Source of the DNA: Gigaspora rosea | Taxonomy: Eukaryota > Glomeromycota > Glomeromycetes > Diversisporales > Gigasporaceae | Reading direction: 5' to 3' | Assembly (NCBI GenBank): GCA_003550325.1 | Contig: QKWP01000007.1 | Span: 78,266 to 142,265 of the forward strand | DNA length: 64,000 nucleotides | Shown here: piece by piece, positions 11,370 to 22,652 of the stretch | How the letters are laid out: each line of letters starts with the position of its first letter | Position numbering within the stretch: the first letter of the stretch is position 1 | Notes under the pieces: generated by a model | The model's input: the letters and a program-made list of their open reading frames with translations, nothing else | Database searches by the model: none | What the model was told of the DNA's origin: nothing | Translations under genes and position numbers: made by a program

Positions 11370-12593
11370 AACGTGAACGCTAATGCTGACCCTAGTCCCA
11401 ACACAAATAAAAAAAAAAGAAAGGCTTGTTATTGTGATTTGGAGGGTCATGATAATGTGATCTGTAATTATGATTGTATAGCACTTCACTCATATCAGAT
11501 CAAATAATTATACCAGACTCGAGCCAACATTTGGATTTAGTTGGCAAAGCTTTATGCAGAGCATATTATAACAAGTATACTGTGAATGCAAAGAAAAAAA
11601 AAATACTAAATTAACTAATAAATGTTCTCATCCCAAATATAACAACTATTTAGTTACAGCTCGAAAAGGTGAAAGAACGAAGTTTGGAAAAACTCCAAAA
11701 TGTTTGATAAATTTTTTCAACTGTCAAAGGGGGCAATGATATGCAATCATTTTTTGTATAAAACTAATTTGGATCCAGAATATATTAATTCACCTGATTA
11801 CCTACCAGCAAAAGAAAAGATTCCAAAAAAAAGTATAAGGCAATTTCAAGGTAGGACATATGTTTTACATGGCGATGTTATTTATTCTGAATTTCAATTC
11901 TAGGAATTGGAGTCAGTATACCACGAAGTGTGTATAGAACTTGATGAATTAAAATTGGGTAGATTAGTTATTTATTTTTTTATTTTGTTTTCTGTTTTCT
12001 TTTTTTTGATAATTTTCTTATAAATCATTGTTTTTTAGAGCTAGTTCCTCTAACTAAGAAGATTAAACACATGGCGGGGTGTTATATATAAGACAATGTT
12101 TATATAATGAAACACTCATTCTTGAACCAGAAAAGTTTAAGGAAATTCTTGAAGAAACTGAGCAGTTGTTAAAGGGTTTTTTTGATCAATTAGTAGCTGG
12201 AACTAACCCGCGAGCTAACAGCAACATGACTAATAGAAAAAATAAAAAAAAGAATGGCTTCATTTTGCTATTTTCTTGCAGGACTTAATAACAAATTCAT
12301 CAATGGAGTTAAGGCAGAGATTGGATTTTTACTAGATTCATCTGGGGCATCTTCATTGGCAATTGAAACCTTGGCTAGTATGGGCTTAATGGTAAGGCGT
12401 GAAACCATTGCAAAACAGAAGGCTTAGTATGTAGAAGTGCATATGAAAACTGTCAGTTGTTTTTTATTAAAGAATATAAGTTTTTTTTTTAATAAAACAT
12501 TAAAAATAAATTATGTATAATATTTTATAAGAATGAAAACTTAATAGTTCTTAATGTGGATGATTTTCACAACATTTACAAATATCGTTGTGC
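11370..12593 (+). pseudogene. 5' part of a decayed multicopy gene with a RING-like tail (function unknown)
   Basis: This half carries the amino-terminal part of a protein I remember as multicopy in Rhizophagus genomes; its function is unknown to me. Readable pieces include a Lys-rich start near 11395, the stretch around 11700-11900 (EYINSPDYLPAKEKIPKKS), LILEPEKFKEILEETEQLL near 12115, and GLNNKFINGVKAEIGFLLDS followed by SGASSLAIETLASMGL near 12285-12390. Frame changes and stops occur between them, and AT-rich gaps such as 11960-12040 could be introns. The last codons before the break (12560-12593, DDFHN then YRCA) join in phase to 18061 if pogo element A is removed. No expression signal was recognised. 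Confidence 0.6.
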
Positions 12594-12796
12594 TACCGTA
12601 AATTACTGTAGAAAATACCCTCTGTGATCGGTACCCCCTTGATTTGTAACGGGTCTATTTTAAGGTCATTGAACATAGTAATTTGTAAGATACCCAGGTA
12701 CAAATCAAATAACCATATTTAAGTGTTTTAACCTTTATAATACGGTAATATTATTTAATTTAAGGGTTTAAACGTGTTTACCAGTATCAGCTTTTA

Positions 12797-12968
12797 CAGT
12801 CAGACCTCTTTTAAGTACACCTTCTATAAGCGCATAACCTCTTTAAATGCACGCACAAGTGCTTCTAATTATATACTGGTACTTGACCTCTATATAAATG
12901 CACTTTGTCTTATTATTCTTGTTATTAAAGTATAGTAACAAGGGGGTGCACTGAGAGAGGTCTAACTG
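12797..12968. mobile_element. Pogo-family MITE (172 bp), CAGTYAGACCTC type
   Basis: Left end CAGTCAGACCTCTTTTAAGT; the right end is the inverted equivalent (CAGTTAGACCTCTCTCAGTG on the minus strand). TA flanks both sides (12795-12796 and 12969-12970). It is inserted inside element A and encodes nothing. Related ends occur at 22299-22650 and 26381-27091. Confidence 0.85.
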
Positions 12969-12994
12969 TATTACTGTAAGACCAATTTTGTAAG

Positions 12995-13780
12995 TCAATA
13001 CAAGTTAATTAGCGATCTTTCATAGCCGTTTCGATAACAAGATCTAATCAAGAAATTTTTTTTTTGTATTTTTTTTTTGTGGTTTTGTTCTTTTTTATGT
13101 CTATTACTTTTGTAGCAGTTCCAATTTACCTTCAGCACCTCACAATGCAATGCTATGAATATCAAAGATAAAAAAGATAAATGATATATCAGAGATCTAA
13201 GACTTGCAACATCGGGCAATACAAGAATATGAGGAGATTTATGTAGCTTTACTATAGCTTCTTAAGTTTTATAAGGCAAACATTCACCAAGGTATCGGGT
13301 AAAGACCAGAAAATAACAATTTAATGCATGCGAATTTAGTGATAGTGAGTTTATTTAAACTTTAAATTTATGCTATAGTATTACAATTCTTAACTCCATT
13401 GATTCATGAAATTTTCTACCTCGTTTTGATTATAATAATATTCAAATTTCTCTTCCTGAGCTGGAAAATTTGCTGGACCAAAAAACCTTGTGGCGAAAGA
13501 CACAGTTGGGACGAAAAGCTTTGCTAAGGCAAAAATTAGGGCAAAAGATTTTGTTGTTCCTGGTTAAGCGGAGAAACTTGGGAGAGTTAAAAATGCTGTT
13601 GAGGTAGGAGATTCTGCTGGAGTGGAATGTCTTGTAGTGGAAAGCATTGTTGAGATAGGAGATATTGTTGAAACGGGAGATCTTGTTAAAATAAATAATT
13701 GTTAAAATGGATTGTTTACTAAATTAAATAAAGTATCTTTTTACCATTGCTAAAAATATATTTATCGACTTCATTATTGT
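12995..13780. other. Element A interior, no gene supported
   Basis: No convincing frame. The 74-codon minus-strand frame at 12995-13219 has no domain. A Gly/Glu/Val-rich repetitive stretch at 13540-13690 contains GTTGAGGTAGGAGATT-like words, but it has no continuous frame. Confidence 0.4.
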
Positions 13781-15110
13781 TATTTTCAACACGATCATAG
13801 TCAAAAATTAAATCGTCTTCTGATCCATTAGTTGCAGTTGAAATACTACAACATTTAAAGGAGTGTTGATTTAACCCAATATCAATATCATCCCATGCAC
13901 ACTTAACCTATTCTGCAATAATATTATAAGGAGGTTGTTTAATTCAGCCAGATAGGGTTAATTCTCTTACTTCATGCGATATCCATTCATCATACATAAC
14001 CCTAATCTATTAATATAAGTAAAAAAATATGTATACAAATACAGTAGTAAAAAATATGTATACTAATATATGTGTATAAAAAAAAGCGCCTCTTTGCTTT
14101 AAAAGATTTTTTATTGATACATCAAGTGGTTGAACTTTCGATATTAATCCTCCAGGAATAACGCAATATTGGTGTTTTTTTTCAAAAAAATTACTTTTAA
14201 CAGATGAGACAAGATGACCCTTAAAAGAATCTAGTACCAATAAGGATAGTGGATTATTAGAAGTTGGTATATGATTGTTCCAAATTTGGTTTATCCGATA
14301 ATTCATTTCTACTTCGTTCATCCATCCTTTTTCATTAGCTCTAATAATTACGCCTTGTGGAAAATCAAGTCATGGAACATTTTTTAGTTTAAAAATGATT
14401 ATTGGTGGTAATTTTCTACCATCTGCCATACATGCGAGTACAACAGTGAAACAGTATTTTTCATAACCACAAGTTCTAACACTAATAGTTTTGCTTCCTT
14501 TATTATTGATAGTTACATTGCTTAGCATATCAAAAGTGAGAGAGGTTTTATCCATATTGTCTATTAATAATAATGGGTAATCATGTTGAATACGACGGTA
14601 TTGAACGAAATTTAAGAATTCCTGTTGCTGTACTTCTAACTTTTCTGGTAATTTTTGAGCAACAGTTGTTCTGCGACGGTTACTAAAATTATAACGTCGT
14701 AAAAAACCATCAAGCCACTTGCTACTCTACTTAAACTTGTTAATATCAGGATATTGATGAGTATATTGTAGGGACTTTGCTAGTGCTGCCGCTTTTGTTT
14801 GTACCATATTACAACTGACTAGTTTTAAATTAGCACGTAAAGGTTTAACTCATTTAGCAAGTTCGTTTTCAAGATTAGTGTAATTTGGTCAAGAACCAGC
14901 ATTAAGCTGTTTAACATGAGGCTGAGCTGATAATAACTTTTCTCGCTTTTTTCTCCAATCCCGAATTTGATTGGGTTGAACCTGAAATTTGTCAGCTGTT
15001 CTGTGAACAGTGGCACCAGGAACTCTTTCAAGATAAGAAATAACAAAAAGTTTTTCCTGAGCTATCCATTGTCATTTTCTAGAATTGGTCGCAAGAATAT
15101 GTTCCATAGT
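13780..15110 (-). pseudogene. Pogo/Tigger-type transposase of element A, broken
   Basis: Read from 15110 downwards, the order is that of a CENP-B-like transposase. An amino-terminal helix-turn-helix segment lies at about 15060-14900 (SYLERVPGATVHRTADKFQV, then QPNQIRDWRKKREKLLSA). The Tc5-type DNA-binding segment follows at about 14760-14640. The DDE_1 catalytic domain begins at DNMDKTSLTFDML (about 14560), where the first acidic residue of the triad normally sits, then FTVVLACMADGRKLPPIIIF. The second acidic position is in LLVLDSFKGHL (about 14245), and the third region reads VIPGGLISKVQPLDVSI (about 14140). The tail resumes near 13998 with WVMYDEWISHEVRELT. There are several in-frame stops, and about 90 bp of AT-rich sequence at 14010-14090 separates the catalytic domain from the tail. 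It cannot make an active protein as it stands. Confidence 0.85.
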
Positions 15111-15402
15111 CAAAAGGTAAGTTTTTTTTTAGAAAGTTTGTTCTTAAAGAATGTTTTTATCTTAGTATAAAAAAATGCAACTTTAAAAAAATTCACTTAG
15201 AAAGTTTTAGTTTTATATACGGCATCTTATAAACAAAAAAAAATTTGGCGCAAAAAACAATTTATCGCAAAAAAAAATTTTTTATCGCAAAAAAAAAAAC
15301 TTTATTGTAAAAGAAAAAAAATAATTCTTTAGTGAAAAAAAACATAAGGTAAACAGGGGTAATTTGGCGGATTTCAGATATCTAGTGATATCCAGCGATC
15401 AC

Positions 15403-15489
15403 GTGATCAGAATCGGACAATTTTACCACCATTCGAATCCTCTCGCCGAGAGGATTCGAATGGTGGTAAAATTGTCCGATTCTGATCAC
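15403..15489. repeat. Perfect 43-bp inverted repeat with a one-base spacer
   Basis: Arm 15403-15445 (starting GTGATCAGAATCGG and ending ATCCTCTCG) pairs without mismatch with 15447-15489 around C15446. A further AGATATCT word lies outside each arm (15376-15383 and 15500-15507). It sits between the terminal repeat of element B and the transposase start. It may be a transposase-binding or promoter structure, or a tiny foldback insertion. Confidence 0.9.
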
Positions 15490-15779
15490 AGAAACACAAG
15501 ATATCTAAAATTTGTCAAATTATTCTATTTATTATAATATCTTTCTCGCGTGGATCACACCGTGTAGATAAATAATATGCTCGACGGATGCTTTTTGTGC
15601 AACAAAAACAATTGCTTTACTGATTTATGAATCTATATAAAAATAAATTTATTGTTTTCTGAAACCTTGTCATGTTATTTTTGCAAAATTCGTCACGTGT
15701 AGTCACGTTATTTTTTAACTTTTATCATACCGATACTCTTATATTAATCTGTAATTACTATTAAAAAACTAAAATAAAT

Positions 15780-17458
15780 ATGCCAGAAGTATCTTATATT
15801 GAACGAGGTGAGGCTATTTGTGCTGCACTTAAAAAATTAGAAAATTGCCCTGCTAGTTCAAAGCCTCCAAGCATAAGTAGTTTGGCGAAAGACTTTGGCC
15901 TTGCAGAAACTACCCTTCGACGTGCCATTAAAAATGGTGGCCCACTAATTGTCCAGGTGCACCCAATGTTTTGACTGCCTATGAAGAAAACCAACTTGTA
16001 GGCTATTGCATTAACATGCAAAAGCTTGGGTTTAGTTTAACGAGGTCTGGGGTTAATCATTGTGTAATGGAAATTATGCGTTTAAATCAGCGATCGCATC
16101 CTTTTGGAGAAAATGGGCTGGGTCAGGATTGGTGGACACGATTCATGAGAGACCATCCAGAATTATCATTTTGTGTCCCTCAAGCATTGTCAGAAGCGCA
16201 TGCGCAGAAAGCCAATAAAACTATAGTTAAAGATCATTTTCAAAAACTTGAACGAATTATAAATGAAAATTCTCTTACCGCAACACAAATATGGAATATG
16301 GATGAAACGGAATTCGTTATTGTCCCTAAATTAGAAAAAGTTATCGCCCGAAAAGGTGTACGTCAAGTCCATAAAATTGCACATGGAAATTCCCATGACC
16401 ATATTTCCGTTGCACCAACTATTTCGGCAGCTGGATCCTATATTCCACCATTAATTATTTATAAAGGCATCCGTATGATTCACGGTTTGTTAGAAGGTGC
16501 ACCTCCGGGAACCGTAATGGGTTTTACAGACACGGGGTACATGCGTGAAGAACTCTTTCAGATGTACCTTGACCATTTTATTAATTCAATTCTGCCTGCC
16601 CGACCTGTTTTATTAATGTTAGATGGCCACAAAAGTCATATTAGTTATACAACTGTTGACTTTTGTCACGATCATGGCATCCTTCTTTATGTGCTTCCAC
16701 CACATACGACACATGTTTTACAACCGTCAGAAATTCCTTTTGCTAAATTGAAAAAATTATATGGTAAAGCATGTGACAAGTATCACAATGACAATGATGG
16801 AATAATAGTAACAAAATACACGTTCGCGAAAGTTTTTGGCCCAGCCTTTATTGAAACTTACACACCACAGGCTATTTGCAATGCTTACAGATCAACAGGG
16901 ATATGGCCCTTTAACCCAAATGCTATCACTTCTGATCGTTTAGACCCATCATTAATGACCGAACAACTTAATCTTTCAATTTTGTGTACCCAACCTTCTG
17001 TTCAACCATCTTCAGTACACCAAAAACTAACTAATTCGAATCATCTTCGCTCTACTCGTTTAAATAAATTAATTGAAGAAAATGAAGCGCTTAAAAATGA
17101 GAATGACTTGCTAAAATCTCAAATTTCAGCAGCAAAGGAGAAACTGGATACTTACAAAAATCCTGGAACATGAGATTTGCGTTTGGCCCTTAAGTATCCG
17201 GTTTCACGCCTTCCGGCTTCTAAAAATCCACAGGTAGTTGCTGAGAATCAGACAGAGTCTGAAGTACCTCCTCCACAAAAGAGAAGAAAGACGTTTCTGT
17301 TTGCAAGGCTCTTGACCAGTGAGGAAAGTTGGCAGCAACTGCAAGAGTCAACCAGGAAAGCAGAACAAAAGACTGGAGAAAAACGTCAAAAAAAAGAAAT
17401 AGCAGCCCGAAAAAAAGCCGAACGGGAACTACTTTCAGCTCAAAAAAAGGAAAAGTGA
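15780..17458 (+). pseudogene. Pogo-type (DDE_1) transposase of element B, two breaks
   Basis: The transposase of element B would bind its ends and cut and paste the element. It starts at ATG 15780. A psq-type helix-turn-helix is visible at about residues 28-55 (SSLAKDFGLAETTLRRAIKN), then a CENP-B/Tc5-type binding segment (GLGQDWWTRFMRDHPELSF). The catalytic domain has WNMDETEF (first Asp), VLLMLDGHKSHI (second Asp) and HVLQPSEIPFAKLKKLYG (third acidic residue, Glu in this subfamily). NAYRSTGIWPFNP and a coiled, Lys/Glu-rich tail follow. Two defects are seen: a frameshift close to 15940, where the frame moves from the one opened at 15780 to the one read from about 15944 onwards, and a TGA at 17171-17173 after which the same frame stays open to 17458. 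Only a change of phase and one stop separate this from a full-length protein, so the copy is fairly young. Confidence 0.9.
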
Positions 17459-17540
17459 GCCCAGAAAGTTCAGAAGAAATAAAAGGCCGTTAGAAAATTA
17501 GAAAAAAATTAAAAAAATTTTTTTTCAAATAAAGTTTGAG

Positions 17541-17562
17541 AATCCGCCAAATTACCCTTGTC
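17541..17562. repeat. Internal second copy of the element B terminal repeat
   Basis: AATCCGCCAAATTACCCTTG is the inverted match of the left end of B (15352-15372), extending a few bases further in than the outer right end does, but it lacks a flanking TA. About 180 bp separate it from the outer right end at 17742-17764. Confidence 0.8.
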
Positions 17563-18060
17563 AATCAAATTTCCACTTTTTTAATGCCATATACAAAGTG
17601 ACGATTTTTATACTAATCCGATCTGTCACATGATTCTTTTTTTTATCAGGCTTATTCTTGTATACGGTATTATTCTGTGATTTAAATATTGGAAAATCTG
17701 CATGGGTTAAATAAAAGTTTACCCAATAGCAATGTTAACTTCGCCAAATTACCCCTGTCTACCTTATATGGTACTGGTATATGGTAGAATATGTAAAGCT
17801 TTTTAGAACCGAATGCAATATAATATAAGGCTTATAAAACTATCATATTTAAAGCCTCGCTATTAATTATTAAAGATGACAAAAAACTGTACCGTACATC
17901 ATTTATATACCATATCAAATTTATTGATAGTATACCTCCTTTACAAAAGACCCCACATAATGTACCCTTTTCCATACAATATACCCGAGGGTACAAATAA
18001 AATTTTGGTCATGTGAAAATTAAACTACCCGGGTATCTTACACGGTAATTTATGGTAATA

Positions 18061-19412
18061 CAGCAACTATACATAATATTGGCTATTTTGTGATGATACT
18101 CTTGAAGGCATTGCTTGAAATGGCTTTAGTTCCATTTAAAAATCCAAATAAGAAAAGAATATTCATAATGAAAAGGGTATTGATTCAGGCATTATTGTAG
18201 AGAATACTAACTTACTTTTTTTTTCTCATTTATGGCTTGGTTATATAGGATGAAAGAGTGCATTTACTAGTTTGATGCCTGCTCAAGAAACCCACGATAA
18301 ATGAGTTGAGCATCTCCTAATTCACAGCTATGATGATAGAATTGAACAATGCAAAGTAGATAGAAGTATGGCAAATACGAAGTTGGTTAACTTGAAAGAA
18401 GGGTCCCTTCATTCAACTACTAATTATGTAGATGCTCTTAAAGTTTTGATAAATATTTCCAAAGCAGATGCTTATATGAAGACACAGGTGTTGATAGCAC
18501 CTATGGATTATCTAGGACAACTTTATATGTGTTATGCTGTTACCCGTCGCATTAAATATGGAGATGCTTCTGAAATTTCAAAGCAAATTCTGCATATCAT
18601 TCCAATGATTGGGCCCTTGCATATATCCTTGAATAGCTGTGAAACAGTATTTCTTTTAAATTATAGGTTTTTTGATTTTTTTTTTATGGGATTTTTGGAA
18701 GTAATAAGGTATTGGTACAAAAGCCAAAACCTTATAAAATTAATATATTGTTAGAACTAGCATATCAAGGCTGGTCTAAAATTCGTTCATTAGTCCTGAA
18801 AAAATTTAACGTTCCAAAGATCCAGAAACAAGATATTTCATTAATTTGTTGGATAATATTGTTCCATTAGTTTTAGAGTTTTACTCTATCATATTTTGAA
18901 GTGGAAATTGTCAAGAATACTTGGAAGCAAAAATGGTTCGCATTTGGCCCGTTTTTTATCAATATCAATGAAGATACTACAATAAATTGCCTTTAATATT
19001 TTTAAGTGATTTTTTTTATTGGTCCAGTACTAATCACCCTATTTCACAAGATAATAAATCTTGTAACTTGGTGGATTGCATGGATTCTTGCGAGGTTGAG
19101 GTATGTTTTGTTTTAATTTGCGGACATGCTTATCATTTTGATTGTTTTTTATTCAAATTAGAAAACCAATATTGATATTGTATTGATTATCTCATTACTG
19201 AAATTGAGAAGAGTTGTGTAGCTTTTCAAAAAACTTTGAATTCACCAGATTAAAAGACAAAAGAGATGAGTGAAAATGACCCTGACATTAAAAAAGCCAC
19301 TGATGATTTCAATGATAAAGATTTTTATTTGGATAAAAATATAGTTTATAGTAATATAGATATACTTGTTGAGAATGCCAAAGATATATTGGCAAATGCA
19401 TATTTAGAATAG
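18061..19412 (+). pseudogene. 3' part of the decayed multicopy gene, with RING-like tail
   Basis: This continues the gene fragment at 11370-12593 across pogo element A. Readable parts are HNIGYFVMILLKALLEMALV (18071 on), then a 128-codon open piece at 18368-18751. That piece contains MANTKLVNLKEGSLHSTTNY, TQVLIAPMDYLGQLY and ILHIIPMIGPLHISLNSCET. After further frame changes comes PLIFLSDFFYWSSTNHPISQ (18990). The carboxyl end has cysteines followed by ICGHAYHFDCFLF (about 19118-19156), matching the Cys-Gly-His-x-x-His-x-x-Cys core of RING-like zinc fingers. The last codons (DILVENAKDILANAYLE) end at TAG 19410. Several stops and shifts make it a pseudogene. Whether the family is a host gene or part of a transposon is unknown. 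Confidence 0.65.
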
Positions 19413-20510
19413 GTTTTTTATATATTAATATTTGGGTTTTAGTATTAATTTAAGTAGTCACTAAATGTATGCAATGTGCAAGCTTTTTTTTAAAATAAAG
19501 ATTATTTTTATTTTAATAGATTTTATTTAATAATTTAACATTCTTTATACTTATTAAGTTTTGTTTATATTCATCATATTAATCTTTATTTATCTCATAA
19601 TATTAATCTTTAATCATGCTCATTGCGTTAATCTTTAAGTGATTTTTGAATCAATTAAAAATATTAAAAGAAATTTAATTTTATTGAATGCATTGTATAT
19701 TTTAAAAGATACCTTTACATAAATTTACATGAATTATATTACATACTATATTTTATATCCACAACCTATTTTATACAAATAACCCCATTTTTGTTTATAA
19801 AATTTGACGTCCTATTCCCCAAATTTACACCTATCTTGTATTCACAAATCTCGATGCCTATTTTACAAATTAATATCCACAAAACTCTACGCATATTTCA
19901 CACACACACAGTAGATTGAGGCAAACAAGCCAAGATTAGTTATCCATTCTCAACGCACCAAGGTCTTAAGTTCATGTGCTAAAATTAAAACTAAAAAAAA
20001 TTTCTTAATAATCTAGTTGAAACAAATAAATAATTCAAGTAGCGAAGTAGTTTTAAGAGCGATAAAATGAAAAAAATAGATTCCTTTTTATTAGCTACCA
20101 TGTCCTGTATATAAGTCGAATCGATTTCCAGAGTCTTGTTCAAAATCCAAGTTCTGACAGACTTCTATTGCATTTCAGTTCATTCTCTAGCTATAAAAAT
20201 CAAGAAAAACACTTCTTATCTAACTTTCGAATTACTTTTCAGATTACTAAATTACTTTGACATTTATAAAATAGGTTATAAGCTTTCTAATATTTTTTAT
20301 CTTAATCTTGCAAAATTCATATTGGTGGTACTAAATTCAATCTTGTGATCACAAATCATTTTTTAATAAGACTTACATATACAAGATAATTTACAAAATT
20401 GGCCAATCATAATAAAACCCGCTATGCTTCATATAGTTACTTATTATTGTATTATTGTATTTATTAATTTTATTTATTAAATTTATTACAAATTAAACTA
20501 TACAATTGAT
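19413..20510. other. Intergenic, no gene supported
   Basis: AT-rich sequence. The 70-codon frame at 20136-20348 has no domain. A short CA-rich patch (ACACACACA near 19900) is the only simple repeat seen. Confidence 0.45.
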
Positions 20511-20512
20511 CT

Positions 20513-20890
20513 ATTAATTGCTAATCTGAATAAAATTGGCACTATTTCTATATTTGGAATTGGAGCAAAACAAATATATAAACAAAATATTACCAAATCT
20601 GAATCTGGCCTGTATATATAAAATTCTTATATATTTTGAAGATTTAATGTTTTTACTTATATCTTCTTATATAATAGTCTGATTTTGATAAGTTTTTAAA
20701 AGTAGAACCATACGAACCTGCTCTACAACTTATTTAGAGCCAAAAATAAATATTTACTTAGTATAAAAAAACTTTTTGTAAGGATTAACTAATACATTAT
20801 TTACTTATTTGTTTATTCCAATTCCAAATATAGTAATAATATAAATAATATAGCTATAGTGCTAATCTTATCTGGATTGGCAATTAATCT
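20513..20890. repeat. Imperfect inverted repeat (possible foldback element)
   Basis: Bases about 20513-20600 and 20795-20890 share, in inverse orientation, ATATTTGGAATTGGA, the flanking ATTGGCACTAT-like words and GCTAATCT-type segments. Divergence is high and no target duplication was found. Confidence 0.5.
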
Positions 20891-21015
20891 TAATGCTTGT
20901 ATTAATATTAAATTAATATTGATACCAATATTATTACCAATATTGATATAAGATTAATACTAATGTTAATACCAATATTGACACTAATATAGATACCAAT
21001 ATTAATACCAATTAG
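20880..21015. repeat. Degenerate AT-rich minisatellite
   Basis: Variants of ATTAATACCAATATTGA repeat about eight times at roughly 18-24 bp spacing. A last partial copy occurs near 21412. Confidence 0.6.
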
Positions 21016-21429
21016 AGTTTCAAATCAGGTAATCCAGTTTTGCATATAGTCAAAATTTTCAAACTTTGGCCTTTTTAATTATCTCTTTATTAATAATGAA
21101 ATTTATAGATAAACAATAAACCTATATATTTTACTACAAATATTCTTAGGTTTTTTTTATTTTTAAATTATCTAATCTATAAAAATAAAAAAATTGAATT
21201 ATAGTTATCAAGTTGATCCATTTTGTTTAATTTTAGAATTTAGATAGCTCAAAAACCAATACTAGAATTATAAGATTCTTTTATCTAAAAGTTTGTAGAA
21301 AAGTTACTTTTTTCAACTTTGATAATAATTAAAAGCAGCTTAAAAAGATCAGTTTTATAAAATTATTAATTAAATATAGAAAAAAAAACAGGTCAAAAAG
21401 TTTGGAACCCTATACCAATATTAATACCA

Positions 21430-21720
21430 ACTTTAATTTCAAGCTAACCCCAAGAAAGTTATTAAAAAATAACTAAAAAAATGTCAAAGTACCAAAAGAA
21501 TAACAGAAGAAGTATCAAAAGATATCGAAAAAAGTAACTAAAAAGTACCTAAAAAAATAACAAAATAGTAAAAAGGCTCTAAAAAAATGATAAAAAAAGG
21601 TTTAAAAGAAATAATAAAAAGGCTTCAACAAAAACAAGAAAAGTTTTTAACAAAACAACTGTTAAAATAATAGCAGAAGTAAATAAAAATGAAAAAAGAA
21701 AAAAGTGCAAAAAAATGTAA
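21430..21720. repeat. Purine-rich degenerate tandem repeat
   Basis: The strand is almost all A with AGTACC, AATAAC and AAAGTTT words at roughly 20-25 base spacing (for example AAGTACCTAAAAAAATAACA). It looks like a decayed minisatellite. Confidence 0.5.
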
Positions 21721-22296
21721 ACAAACCAGATTTATATAAACAATATAGTAAATATTAGAATATCAATTTTACAAACAAGACAGTTTCAAATATAAAAAAT
21801 GGTTACATGAATATTGGATAATTGTCATATGACTAATTATAATCAAAATCACTAATTTTATAAAAAATTTAAGTGACAAAACAAACAAAATCAAAGAAAT
21901 TTAATTAAAATTTATATCAAAATTTAAAGAAAAAATTACTAACTATTATTATATATAGAGAAGCATATTTTTATTGATTAGATTATTTTAAACTTTATTT
22001 TATATTAAGCTATAAAACTATAATTATTTAAATTTAATTAATAATCTTTACATTTGATTCTATAGTATATCTAATAAGTTTGAATATTCTTAGTACAATA
22101 CCATATATCTTATTCTATTGAAAAGATCTTAAAATATTTATAATTTTGTTCTATATATCATATTATATATTTTACCCATATAAATTTATTATTATATTCT
22201 AAAAACTCTTATAAAAAAATAAAAAAATTAATACCTACTATTTATATACTTTAATTTTGTTTTATAAAAAAATCTATAAACAAATGTAAAAAAACA
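21721..22296. other. AT-rich spacer, no gene seen
   Basis: Nothing supported here. Confidence 0.45.
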
Positions 22297-22298
22297 TA

Positions 22299-22650
22299 TA
22301 GTCAAATCTCCATAAATGCAATGTGTACAGACAAGTCTACAATGTTCATTTAGAGAGGTATTGCATTTAGAGAGAGCCAATTAAATTGCAGCTTTAAAGA
22401 TTAGATCATCAAGTTTGTATAACTTCTACTAAAAACTATATAATTTATCTTAAATACTAAATGAGATTGGCTACGTGTATTTAGAGAGGTAACATACTGG
22501 TAGCATTATATAGAAAATTATTTGAAAGAACATGCATTTACAGAATATAGAATGTGCATTTAGTACTAATAATTTTTTACAGACAAGACAAAAAAGTGCA
22601 TTTGGAAAAATATTGCATTTATAGAGTTTGTATTTATAGAGGTCTAACTG
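22299..22650. mobile_element. Pogo-family MITE (352 bp)
   Basis: The left end TAGTCAAATCTCCATAAATG and the right end (minus-strand CAGTTAGACCTCTATAAATA) are inverted repeats flanked by TA (22297-22298 and 22651-22652). The interior repeats the words GTGCATTTAGAG and GCATTTA several times on both strands. Same family as 12797-12968. Confidence 0.85.
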
Positions 22651-22652
22651 TA

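Larger units (their letters stand above)
15347..17764. mobile_element. Pogo-type element B (2.4 kb) nested in element A
   Basis: The left terminal region (AGGTAAACAGGGGTAATTTG from 15347) and the right one are inverted repeats of about 24 bp with one mismatch (AGGTAGACAGGGGTAATTTG on the minus strand). TA occurs on both sides (15345-15346 and 17765-17766). TA at 15350-15351 and 17760-17761 is an alternative pair of boundaries. Inside are a perfect 43-bp-arm hairpin near the left end and a plus-strand transposase at 15780-17458. It is inserted about 230 bp upstream of the element A transposase start, so B is younger than A. A second right-end-like sequence lies at 17541-17562. Confidence 0.88.
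12596..18058. mobile_element. Pogo-type element A, itself interrupted by element B
   Basis: The element lies between TA dinucleotides at 12594-12595 and 18059-18060. Its ends are imperfect inverted repeats sharing TAAATTAC and ATACCC, about 26 bp with five or six mismatches. Without element B (15347-17764) it is about 3.0 kb, a normal size for pogo or Tigger elements. It contains the remains of a minus-strand transposase (13780-15110). A second partial copy of the terminal motif, GTAAGATACCCAGGTA, lies at about 12687-12702, roughly 90 bp inside the left end. Removing A and one TA restores an open frame across the host sequence, which supports the boundaries. Confidence 0.8.

Noticed and set aside
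15794-16021. Minus-strand 75-codon frame
   Set aside because: Antisense shadow of the element B transposase start.
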